This document shows, piece after piece, positions 53,907-61,577 of a stretch of 64,000 nt of DNA. Where the stretch lies: NCBI GenBank assembly GCA_965220425.1, contig OZ244830.1, positions 5,022,001-5,086,000 of the forward strand, in the 5' to 3' direction. The notes beneath the pieces were generated by a model. It saw nothing but the letters and a program-made list of their open reading frames with translations, ran no database searches and was not told the DNA's origin. This DNA comes from Azophilus sp965220425. GTDB taxonomy: Bacteria; Pseudomonadota; Gammaproteobacteria; Pseudomonadales; Azotimanducaceae. Position numbers and translations under genes: made by a program. Within the stretch, counting starts at the first letter, position 1. Every line of letters starts with the position of its first letter.

Positions 53907-54399
53907 GGCAGGAATTCGAATGCGGCATCATGAGAAGGTATTGAGATTCTACCCCCTGCGGCCGTGCCAACAACATCTCCCCCTTGCGTAGTGACCCGCA
54001 CGTTTCGCAGTCGTAACCGCGCCTCGAACGACGCTACAAGCCGACTACCAAGACCACGGCCAGAGCCTGGTGGCTGTACAAACCGACAAACCGGAGGGCA
54101 AACAGCGCCGTGAGCGCAATGATCGTGAGCGCTACCGTAGCGATCATCCAGGTTCGACCCTGCATCGAAATCCACCGATCGGTTACCGAGGAGCGTCGAA
54201 TCTACCACGCCGGACAAGCGGCGTTGGCTCCGTATTGGGATTGAACGCGATGTGCCTTCGCGACTGCAGGGCAACAGACTGCCGGGCAACAAGAGCACGG
54301 TGCGAACGGCCGATATCGACTTGACGGCAGCCGTCGTCCTTCCTATTTTCCACATGTACGGAAACCCAGATGCCGAACGGAGCTACCCGGAGACCGAAC
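53907..54399. other. Intergenic region between Mre11-like and aspartic protease genes
   Basis: About 490 bases. Apart from the small minus-strand frame at 54034-54165 nothing is recognised. The right end carries GGAG before ATG 54400. Confidence 0.4.
54034..54165 (-). CDS. 43-residue putative small membrane protein
   Basis: The frame ATG 54165 to TAG 54034 encodes MQGRTWMIATVALTIIALTA, then LFALRFVGLYSHQALAVVLV and a final VGL. Two hydrophobic helices are joined by RFVGLYSHQ, with a positive start, the look of a genuine small membrane protein. GGTGGA lies six bases before the ATG. No homologue is known to me. It is downstream of nothing on its strand and could depend on its own promoter. It may be chance, given its length. 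Confidence 0.35.
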   Translation of the reverse strand: MQGRTWMIATVALTIIALTALFALRFVGLYSHQALAVVLVVGL

Positions 54400-54864
54400 A
54401 TGGGCGCGACCTACGTGGAGGTGACGATTCGCAACCCGGCGATGCCGGAAAGGACATGGACCGGCCCGTTTCTCGTGGACACCGGCGCGTTCGATTCGCT
54501 GGTGCCCGGGAGCCGCCTCGAGGCCATTGGACTGCAACCCCGAGGCAGCCGCGAATACACGCTGGCCGACGGGCAATGTATATCCCTGGAAATTACCATC
54601 GCGGAAATTGAATTCGAGGGGGAGCGTGTGGGCGGTACGGTTGTTTATGGCGATGAAGACGCCGAGCCGCTGCTGGGAGTTACCGCCCTGGAGTCCGGCG
54701 GGTTCGAGGTGGACCCGCGTTCGGAACGCCTGAAGCGGCTGCCGGCCGTGTTGCTGAAATCGTCAACGGTACCTTGCCATGCGGTTCACGCTCCCTTGCT
54801 CCGCAGCCAGTCGGCGAGCAGGTCCGCCACCCCGTCCCGGGCATTGGCGGGCGTCTCAAGATAG
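54400..54864 (+). CDS. Clan AA (retropepsin-like) aspartic protease
   Basis: A 154-residue single-domain aspartic protease. The catalytic motif is PFLVDTGAFDSLVPG (Asp27-Thr-Gly), followed by the flap-like REYTLADGQC region, VGGTVVYGDEDAEPLLGV and the family ending RSERLKRLPAVLLK at about residue 125. A dimer would form the active site. Family members normally stop there, but this frame adds about 29 residues (SSTVPCHAVHAPLLRSQSAS and more) reading into the 3' end of the convergent hydrolase gene, so the native stop has probably been lost. GGAG eight bases before ATG 54400 sets the start. Confidence 0.82.
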   Translation: MGATYVEVTIRNPAMPERTWTGPFLVDTGAFDSLVPGSRLEAIGLQPRGSREYTLADGQCISLEITIAEIEFEGERVGGTVVYGDEDAEPLLGVTALESGGFEVDPRSERLKRLPAVLLKSSTVPCHAVHAPLLRSQSASRSATPSRALAGVSR

Positions 54865-55904
54865 TGGTCCCCAACGATCGTTTCCAGGTGTTTGTCCTCC
54901 GACCCCAACGCATCGAAAATCGCCTTTGCGTCGCTCGGAAATACACCCGTATCGGCATCGCTCTGTACCACCAGGGCCGGCAAGGTTATCCGGTTCAGGT
55001 GCGGGGCGCCCCGACAGTGGGAGTCCTGCAAACTCCACATCGACAGCCAGGTGCGCAAGGTATTGATCAAGCCGATACCCCGCGGTGAAAAGTTGGCCCT
55101 TTGCGGGTCGCCTGCGTAGCACCGGCCCACTTCCCGTTGAGACGGATCGATGCTTGTGTCCATCAAACGCAGATCCGCCCAGGTGCGGTACATGGGGAAA
55201 GCCCGGTCGAACATGCCAACCCCGCGCAGACGCGCCAACTCCGCGTGGCACCAGGCGGTGATTCGATCGTTGCGCGCCTTTTGCGCGGCCCGATAACGCG
55301 CGATGAAGTCTTCGGAATACGGTGGGCCATTGTCCGGGTCATACATGTTCAGCGCCCCGTCCACGCTGGCCGGGTCGGTTTCATCCACTATGGAGGGGTC
55401 GAACCAGTCGGTCAGCACTTCCGGCCGGCCCAGGTGGGAACACAGCGAAATGTAGAGGTCTGCCGGTATCAGTTCGTGCAATTCAGCAGGCAGTTCAAGT
55501 CCGGGTGTCGGCGTCATGGTCACGCCGAGCGCCTGGGATTGATAGGCGCCCATCAGCGAGCCGCCACCCGAATTGCCGAGTATGACAACCTGGTCTACGC
55601 CCGCCCGTTCTTTCAGCCAGCGCACGCCGGCGCCGATGTCGATCAGTGCATGCTCCAGGAGGAAAAAGCCTTCGTTGCCGCGAAAGCGCGTGTTCCAGCC
55701 CAGAAAGCCGAAGCCACGCGCGGCCATGAACTCGCCCAGGTAATGCTCGCTGAAGTCCACGTTGTAGTGCGTGGCGATCAAGGCTGTTGTGGCTTGGGCG
55801 CCTGTCGGCGAAAAGTACAGCCCCTGACAGGGGAAGTAACCCGCGCCGTACCGCACGGCGGTCGGCGACAATGAGGAGACGAACTCTCTTTTCCAGGCTG
55901 TCAT
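54786..55904 (-). CDS. Alpha/beta hydrolase
   Basis: A 372-residue alpha/beta-hydrolase-fold enzyme. The nucleophile elbow is VVILGNSGGGSLMGAYQSQA (GxSxG with Ser). LPALVVQSDADTGVFPSDAK carries the acid, and ETIVGDHYLETPANARDG carries the histidine. The central insertion (about residues 150-270, PADLYISLCSHLGRPEVLTD and onward) is a large lid. The frame opens at 55928, but AAGGAA six bases before ATG 55904 supports that start. It could be an esterase, thioesterase or C-C hydrolase. Its 3' end overlaps the convergent protease gene by 79 bases. Confidence 0.85.
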   Translation of the reverse strand: MTAWKREFVSSLSPTAVRYGAGYFPCQGLYFSPTGAQATTALIATHYNVDFSEHYLGEFMAARGFGFLGWNTRFRGNEGFFLLEHALIDIGAGVRWLKERAGVDQVVILGNSGGGSLMGAYQSQALGVTMTPTPGLELPAELHELIPADLYISLCSHLGRPEVLTDWFDPSIVDETDPASVDGALNMYDPDNGPPYSEDFIARYRAAQKARNDRITAWCHAELARLRGVGMFDRAFPMYRTWADLRLMDTSIDPSQREVGRCYAGDPQRANFSPRGIGLINTLRTWLSMWSLQDSHCRGAPHLNRITLPALVVQSDADTGVFPSDAKAIFDALGSEDKHLETIVGDHYLETPANARDGVADLLADWLRSKGA

Positions 55905-55965
55905 CGCGATTTCCTTATCGATATGCACCGCCGCATGGGCTTACTTTGTCGGTCCAGTCAGTCCT

Positions 55966-56745
55966 TCAATCCGATCCGGGTTCATCGACGTTTCCCCGTT
56001 TTCCGCGCGGGCCGTGGTCGGCAAGCCGAGTGGACCCCTGTAGCCAGAGCCGCGCGATCATGGAAAGGATGCCCACGCTCGCCCCGACGACGCCCTTCAG
56101 AGTCCCTCCGACCTTGGATTTGCCGAACCTCCGCCGGTACGTGTCAACGGCGGTTTCAACCAGGCGCATATCGGCCTGGATCGCCTTGATCTGCATCTCA
56201 ATGGTCCAGCCGTAGGTGGTATCGCGCATTCCCAGGCGCCGCAACGCATCCGCGCGAATCGCCCGGAAGGGCCCCAGGTCGGTGACCCGACATCCCCACA
56301 ACAACCGGATCATCCGGCTTGCCACCCGATTGCCGATCCTTTGCGGCACCGACAGCGCCCCGCGTTCGCGGTGTCCGAGGGTGCGGGAGCCGATGACGAG
56401 ATCGGCGCCCTCGTCGATGGCGGCGAGCAACTGAAGCGACTGGCCGATGTCGAACGACCGGTCACCGTCGACGAAGAGGATCACGTCCACGGTGCGAAGG
56501 GCCGCGATGGCCGCCAGGCAGGCGAATCCGTAACCCAGGTTCCGCTCCGCGGTTACACGGGCGCCGGCTCGGCGCGCGCGTTCTGCCGTGGCGTCGGTCG
56601 AGCCGTTGTCGCATACCACCAGGTCGTCGATGACCGGTTGTCCGTCCGCCGTGCGCAAATCCAGTAGCGCCTCGACAACGTCTCCGATGTTGCCTTCCTC
56701 GTTGTGCGCCGGTATTACGGCGCCGACTGTCAGTTTCCCGTACAT
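55966..56745 (-). CDS. Family 2 glycosyltransferase (polyprenyl-phosphate sugar transferase type)
   Basis: A 259-residue GT-A enzyme: VGAVIPAHNEEGNIGDVVEAL, DDLVVCDNGSTDATAERARRAG, the DxD motif region ILFVDGDRSFD, and TLGHRERGALSVPQRIGN near the acceptor site. It lacks the C-terminal membrane helices of full DPM synthases. It probably loads a sugar onto a polyprenyl phosphate or another lipid acceptor. Its start overlaps the preceding membrane mannosyltransferase-like gene's end by 16 bases, so they form a coupled pair. Confidence 0.9.
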   Translation of the reverse strand: MYGKLTVGAVIPAHNEEGNIGDVVEALLDLRTADGQPVIDDLVVCDNGSTDATAERARRAGARVTAERNLGYGFACLAAIAALRTVDVILFVDGDRSFDIGQSLQLLAAIDEGADLVIGSRTLGHRERGALSVPQRIGNRVASRMIRLLWGCRVTDLGPFRAIRADALRRLGMRDTTYGWTIEMQIKAIQADMRLVETAVDTYRRRFGKSKVGGTLKGVVGASVGILSMIARLWLQGSTRLADHGPRGKRGNVDEPGSD

Positions 56746-58091
56746 CCCGTGCCGGAATCGAGGCCCTGGCCTTTGGCGCCGCCTTGTGTCGGCAGCCGGT
56801 GCCGGATCAGGTCCCAGGCCAGTGCCAGAAGAATCAGGCCGAACTCCAGGAGGCGGATCCAGATCGGCTGTTCATACGCTTGCAGTTCGGGGTCGTTCAG
56901 GTTGATCCCCGAAACATAGGCAAGCAGCACGGCGACCGACGCCGTCCATGCCCAGGCGCTCGGGACGATCGCGGCGAACGGCAGGAGCCACAGCAGATAC
57001 CAGGGATTGATCACGGGCGAAACAACGAGAAACGCGCCGAAAATCCAGTCGCCCCGTGGCATGGCGGGCGTCGCTTGCCTGGCCAGATGCAGCGCATGGT
57101 GCATCCAGAATGCGGCGAACATCAATCCCAGCACCAGCATGGATGCAACGCGCGGCAAACCGGTTGTGACCAGGCCGAAGACCGCGGAATTGAACTCCCA
57201 CTCCCGCGCAAAAACAAACAACGACTCGAGGTCCGTTGCGCCGCTCAGCGCGAACGGCGCATACAGTGCCGCCAGCGTGACCCCGAACAACAACCAGTGT
57301 GCGAACCCGGCGCGCAGCAGAATCAACGGCGCGAGCGCAAGCGCGAATACCTTGGCCCCGGCGGCCAGCCCGAGACACAGGGCGGTGCTTCGCCAATGCC
57401 GCTCGCGGGCGAGCACGATCGCCGCCATCAACAGGCACACCCCGATTCCTTCCGGGTGCGCGGTAAAGGCGATCTCCTTGACGACCAGCGGGCACCACGC
57501 ATAGAGCAAGACATTGCGGGCGGGCGCCAGGCGCAACAGCAACGCAACGGTCGCCAGATCGATGAGGATCGTTATCGACTGCAGGGCCGCGACATTGGCG
57601 GGTTGCAACCAGTAGCCCACCAGGAAGATCAACTGTGTCGTCGGGCCGTAGATCGTCGGCAGGTCGGGGTTGTTGATGCGATCGAGTACCGATTGCAACG
57701 CCGCCGGAACGGCCGGGTCCACGAAGAACGCTTCCGGTGCAATGCCGTAGGGCGTGCCGGTTGTCGCAAACCGGTAACCGTCCCACAGGTATCGAAAGAA
57801 GTCGTCCTCGAAGAACGGCCCGCCGGCGAGGCCGCAGAGCCTGAAGACAACCGCCCAGAGAATCATGCGGCCGACCGGGAACGGGCCTTCGTGCCGCAGA
57901 AAATAGAAGTAAAGCGCGAAGACCGGGAGGCCGGTCCAGGCTATCAGCAAGTAAAATTGCGGCAGGCCGGGCTCGCCCGGTTGCCGTGCCAGCACCGCCA
58001 GGAGGGCGTAGCCCAATGCGCACCACAATCCGGCCGCATCCACCCATCTTCGCGCGGCGCCGCCGGGTGCTTTGTGTCCAGGTGCAGTCAC
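56730..58091 (-). CDS. Polytopic membrane glycosyltransferase (GT-C, MptB/DUF2029-like)
   Basis: A 453-residue membrane protein with about 11-12 hydrophobic helices. The loop after helix 2 contains the acidic pair in FFEDDFFRYLWDGYRFATTG, the kind of Asp-Asp motif used by GT-C enzymes that take sugars from polyprenyl phosphates. INNPDLPTIYGPTTQLIFLV and ARNVLLYAWCPLVVKEIAF match this superfamily too. Its 3' end overlaps the GT2 gene, which would supply the lipid-linked sugar donor. The pair may decorate a lipid, glycan or protein. The target is not visible. Confidence 0.85.
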   Translation of the reverse strand: MTAPGHKAPGGAARRWVDAAGLWCALGYALLAVLARQPGEPGLPQFYLLIAWTGLPVFALYFYFLRHEGPFPVGRMILWAVVFRLCGLAGGPFFEDDFFRYLWDGYRFATTGTPYGIAPEAFFVDPAVPAALQSVLDRINNPDLPTIYGPTTQLIFLVGYWLQPANVAALQSITILIDLATVALLLRLAPARNVLLYAWCPLVVKEIAFTAHPEGIGVCLLMAAIVLARERHWRSTALCLGLAAGAKVFALALAPLILLRAGFAHWLLFGVTLAALYAPFALSGATDLESLFVFAREWEFNSAVFGLVTTGLPRVASMLVLGLMFAAFWMHHALHLARQATPAMPRGDWIFGAFLVVSPVINPWYLLWLLPFAAIVPSAWAWTASVAVLLAYVSGINLNDPELQAYEQPIWIRLLEFGLILLALAWDLIRHRLPTQGGAKGQGLDSGTGCTGN

Positions 58092-58416
58092 GGCAACCGC
58101 ACGCGCCGGATGTCGCGCCGATATAGAAGGCAGATTTTCAATAGTTCAATATAATTCAGCAGACCAGGATGAAATTGAGCAGGAATTCTGCAACTGGCGA
58201 AGTGTATCCAAGCGTTCCTGCGTATTCCAAGCAGAGGCGTTGTCACGGAGCCCGGGTCCCGTATCGGTGACCTTTGGCCTCCGTCTCCAAGGAGATCGTC
58301 ATGACGGAAAGTCGCTCCATGCAGGTTTCGACCCCGGCGTGCCGGAAGGCAAGCACGGCAGGCCCGCTCGGAGCCCGAGTGATCGTATCATTTTCCGTTT
58401 TCGCGCCTCGACTTCC
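58092..58416. promoter_or_regulatory. Divergent intergenic region before the DUF547 gene
   Basis: About 325 bases between divergent starts at 58091 and 58417. The AT-rich stretch at about 58125-58165 is the best promoter candidate for the minus-strand glycosyltransferase pair. No RNA gene or operator was recognised. Confidence 0.35.
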
Positions 58417-59322
58417 ATGACCGATAAACCGTGTAGATTCAACGTGTTGAAATATTGGCCCCTGCGAGCCGGTAACCGGCGCTGGCGGTCGCGGGGACTG
58501 CTGCCGGGTTGGATTGCCACGATGTTGCTCACACCGTTTGCAGCGGCCGCGCCCGGGCCTCAACCGATACCCGGCGGTTGGGATGCGAGCGTCGAAACGA
58601 GCGCCTTCAGCGTCGATCATGCGGCATGGCAGCAAATTCTCGACGCACATCTGAGGACTCATCCTTCCGGAATCAACCGCTTCGACTATGGGGGGTTGAA
58701 AGCCAGCGCGGAAGGCGAGGCCAGGCTGGCGGACTACCTGGCCTATCTTCAGGCGCTCGATCCGAGGACGCTTTCCCGGGCGGAGCAGAAACCCTACTGG
58801 GTGAATTTCTACAATGCGTTGACCGTACGGGTGGTCACGGACGCCTATCCCGTGGACAGCATCCGTCATATCCACGAAAGCCTGCTGCCGTTTCCCATAG
58901 GCCCCTGGGGCGATGTCCATGCCGAGGTCGCCGGCATGGAACTGACCCTCGACGACATCGAACACGGCATCCTGCGCCCGATCTGGGGCGACTCACGCAT
59001 CCACTACGCGGTGAACTGCGCAAGCCTGGCCTGTCCGAACCTGGCGCGGGAGGTCTATACCGCGTCGAATATGGAGGCGCAACTCGAGGCGTGCGCCGGG
59101 GAATACATCAATCATCCCAGGGGCGTCGACTTCGTCGATGAGGACTTCATCGTCATCTCGAGCATCTACGACTGGTTCGTGGTCGACTTCGGCGATTCGG
59201 AGCAGAAGGTCCTCGAACACCTTATCCGGTATGCCGAGCCGGAGCTTGCCGTCCGTCTCCAGGATTTCTCCGGCGTGATCGAGTACGAATACGACTGGGA
59301 TCTGAACCAGCCTGATCGGTAA
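58417..59322 (+). CDS. DUF547 secreted protein
   Basis: A 301-residue protein of the DUF547 family. An N-terminal hydrophobic stretch (GLLPGWIATMLLTPFAAAAPG) is an atypical signal peptide or anchor preceded by a basic region. The domain shows SGINRFDYGGLKASAEGEAR, QKPYWVNFYNALTVRVV, HIHESLLPFPIGPWGDVHAE, DDIEHGILRPIW, HYAVNCASLACPNLAREVYT and FIVISSIYDWFVVDFGDSEQ, all usual for the family. The function of DUF547 is unknown; the conserved Cys and Asn cluster suggests an enzyme-like pocket. The start ATG 58417 is the first that gives a signal-like region. Confidence 0.88.
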   Translation: MTDKPCRFNVLKYWPLRAGNRRWRSRGLLPGWIATMLLTPFAAAAPGPQPIPGGWDASVETSAFSVDHAAWQQILDAHLRTHPSGINRFDYGGLKASAEGEARLADYLAYLQALDPRTLSRAEQKPYWVNFYNALTVRVVTDAYPVDSIRHIHESLLPFPIGPWGDVHAEVAGMELTLDDIEHGILRPIWGDSRIHYAVNCASLACPNLAREVYTASNMEAQLEACAGEYINHPRGVDFVDEDFIVISSIYDWFVVDFGDSEQKVLEHLIRYAEPELAVRLQDFSGVIEYEYDWDLNQPDR

Positions 59323-59347
59323 CGGGGTACCGGCGCAGACGCCTTAG

Positions 59348-59404
59348 CCCGCATCGCTCACCAACTTTCGTCGCGAGGCGTCGAGGCACCGTGAGCGGTG
59401 CGGA
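59348..59404 (+). mobile_element. 57-bp palindromic mini-element (type 2, copy B), degenerate
   Basis: CCCGCATCGCTCACCAAC follows TTAG (59344-59347), as at 39881. The right arm GTGAGCGGTGCGGA is an imperfect inverted copy, and no clear duplication remains on the right. Its first 30 bases match the inverted right arm of the 71-bp copy, so orientation is reversed. It stands 25 bases after the DUF547 stop and could also act as a terminator hairpin. Confidence 0.65.
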
Positions 59405-59641
59405 TGGATCAGCGCGGCCTGTCCGAAAGCCCCCGCCAGGCGAGAACCGCAGCCGAAACCCGCGCGCAGGGTTCCCGCCGTAGATGCCGCGCCTTTGCCG
59501 TGACTCGGGATTTGCGACCGGCACGGCATGGCGATACCCTGCAATGGGAGTGCGCAGGGGTCTGTATCGCGACGATTTATCTCCCGCCCCTGCGGTCGGC
59601 CCCGGGGAGGACCGACAATCAGCCGCTCGCCGAACAGCAGA

Positions 59642-61381
59642 ATGGATATGACCGGTAAAGGATCCTGCCGCGCCTTCGCGAGGTTTGTCATGGTATTGCT
59701 TCCGGTGGCGTTTTTCGCCGATTCCGCGGTAGCACAGACCGGGCAAGCTTCGCGCGAAGATCTCACGCGGATTTTTCTGGCGGCGCAAGACCTGCGACAA
59801 CCGGTAATCGTCGAAGGAATCCCGGATTTCTCAAGCGCCGCGGTCGAGGGCCAAAAGGCCGAACTCGGGAAGCTCCGCGCCCGACTGGATGGCCTGGACC
59901 CGGCGCACTGGCCGATGCCGGACAAGGTCGACTACCTGATCGTTCGCTCCGAACTGGACATGCTGGACTACGGCTTCCACGTGTACCGAGCCACATCCAG
60001 AAACCCCGCTTTCTATCTGTCGTCGATTTCATCCTTCGGCATGTTGAGCGGCGCGGTGCTCAGCGGGCTCGGCCGACTCGTCCAGCAGCCACCGCCGTTT
60101 CCTCAAGCGCGTGCGGCACGGATTCTTGCGCACATGAGGAGCATTCCGGCAATCCTCGAACAGGCGAAGCGAAATCTGACGGAGCCGACCCGTGAGATGG
60201 CGCGCTGGGCCTTGCGCGACCTGGCCGATGCCGGGGGCGGCAGCCAGGCGTTTGCGGACGGCCTGCGCGCGCATTTCCCCACCGAGTTGGCCGGCGAACT
60301 CGATGCGGCCGCAGCCGAAATGGAAGCCGCTCTCGAGTCGTATCGGCAATGGATCGGGAACCGGCTGCCCGACATGGCCGGCGCCCGGCCCATCGGGCGT
60401 GAAACGTACGACTGGATACTCCGCCGGATCTGGCTGTTGCCGTTCGATGCCGAAGACGTTCTCCGTCTCGGCGAGCAGGAATTCGCGCGCTATCTCGCGC
60501 TTACATCGTTCGAGGAATCGCGCAACCGCGGCCTGCCTCCATTGCGAGGCACGAAGACGACTGCCGAGTACGCGGCGCGCACGGAGGCGGAAGCCGAATC
60601 GATTCGTACCTTTCTCAAGGAGAAACGCGTACTGGACATCCCGGACTACGTCGGGCCGTATCGAAGAACCCGGATGCCCCCGTACATTCAGGCTTTTTCG
60701 CTGTGGGCGGCCCTGAGCGGCTACCAGGCGCCGGGCAACGGGGTCGTGAAATACTCCGTGCCGGAAGACCACCCATACACCGGCACCTACTGGGAATCGA
60801 TCATGCGCGTCGACCCCAGCACGAACATCTTCCACGACGGGATTCCCGGGCATCATCTGCAGGGCATCGTCTCCGGCCGGCACCCCTCCCCGATTCGCTC
60901 GGGCCGCCGCGACCGCTTCAAGAGCGAAGGCTGGTCGACGTACTGGGAAGAGACGGCGATGCAGCTCGGATACTACGACCGGCGGCCGAGAAGCCGCGAA
61001 CTGATCTACAACTTTCTGCGCCTGCGCGCCATGCGCGTGATCGTGGACGTGAAAATGGCGCTCGGCGAGATGAACGTCGACGAGGCGGTGGCGGCGCTGA
61101 TGACCATTCCCCTGGATGAGCGTATCGCGAGCGAAGAAGCCCTGGATTTCCTCGCGGCGCCCACCGGAGGAATCGTGTATCTCATCGGCAAACTGCAAAT
61201 CGAGCGCCTGCTTGCCGAACGGCGGCAACAACTCGGCGCCGGCTTCGAACTCGGCGGATTTCACAACGATCTCGTCGCAGCGGCCTGGGCGCCTATCGAA
61301 CTCACCCGATGGGAAATGACCGGCAATGGCGAGAACGTGCAGCGCATGCTCGACGACCGAAGTCCGATGCCGCGCCCGTGA
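59642..61381 (+). CDS. DUF885-family secreted protein (putative metallopeptidase-like), copy 1
   Basis: A 579-residue exported protein with a signal peptide (FVMVLLPVAFFADSAVAQ). The DUF885 domain contains FSSAAVEGQKAELGKLRARL, MPDKVDYLIVRSELDMLDY and the family's histidine motif IFHDGIPGHHLQGIVSGR, in which Asp replaces the Glu of the more usual HEGxPGHH, then KSEGWSTYWEETAMQLGYY and IVYLIGKLQIERLL. ATG 59642 is used, with ATG 59648 two codons later almost equivalent; no strong ribosome site is visible. It is followed by a paralogue at 61578. The family is related by sequence to metal-dependent carboxypeptidases, but activity is not established. Confidence 0.85.
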   Translation: MDMTGKGSCRAFARFVMVLLPVAFFADSAVAQTGQASREDLTRIFLAAQDLRQPVIVEGIPDFSSAAVEGQKAELGKLRARLDGLDPAHWPMPDKVDYLIVRSELDMLDYGFHVYRATSRNPAFYLSSISSFGMLSGAVLSGLGRLVQQPPPFPQARAARILAHMRSIPAILEQAKRNLTEPTREMARWALRDLADAGGGSQAFADGLRAHFPTELAGELDAAAAEMEAALESYRQWIGNRLPDMAGARPIGRETYDWILRRIWLLPFDAEDVLRLGEQEFARYLALTSFEESRNRGLPPLRGTKTTAEYAARTEAEAESIRTFLKEKRVLDIPDYVGPYRRTRMPPYIQAFSLWAALSGYQAPGNGVVKYSVPEDHPYTGTYWESIMRVDPSTNIFHDGIPGHHLQGIVSGRHPSPIRSGRRDRFKSEGWSTYWEETAMQLGYYDRRPRSRELIYNFLRLRAMRVIVDVKMALGEMNVDEAVAALMTIPLDERIASEEALDFLAAPTGGIVYLIGKLQIERLLAERRQQLGAGFELGGFHNDLVAAAWAPIELTRWEMTGNGENVQRMLDDRSPMPRP

Positions 61382-61489
61382 CTGCATCGTGCATACAACC
61401 AGTGATGCGGTACCGCTGTTCTCCGCGCCGCACGACCCGGCGAACCGCATACGCGCTCCGCAGTCGCTCGACGAGTCCGGTGTCCGGGC

Positions 61490-61577
61490 TATGACGCAGC
61501 GTGAGATCGGGAAGACGAGTCTGAGCGCGGGGCCATGACGCAGCCGGAGATCAAGGAGAAAGGGAGGTAATACCATC
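61490..61577. repeat. Short direct repeat before the second DUF885 gene
   Basis: ATGACGCAG-x-x-x-GAGATC occurs at about 61491 and 61536, 45 bases apart, with further similarity after each. The second copy leads into the ribosome site GGGAGG upstream of ATG 61578. It seems to be a small tandem duplication in the leader. Confidence 0.5.
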
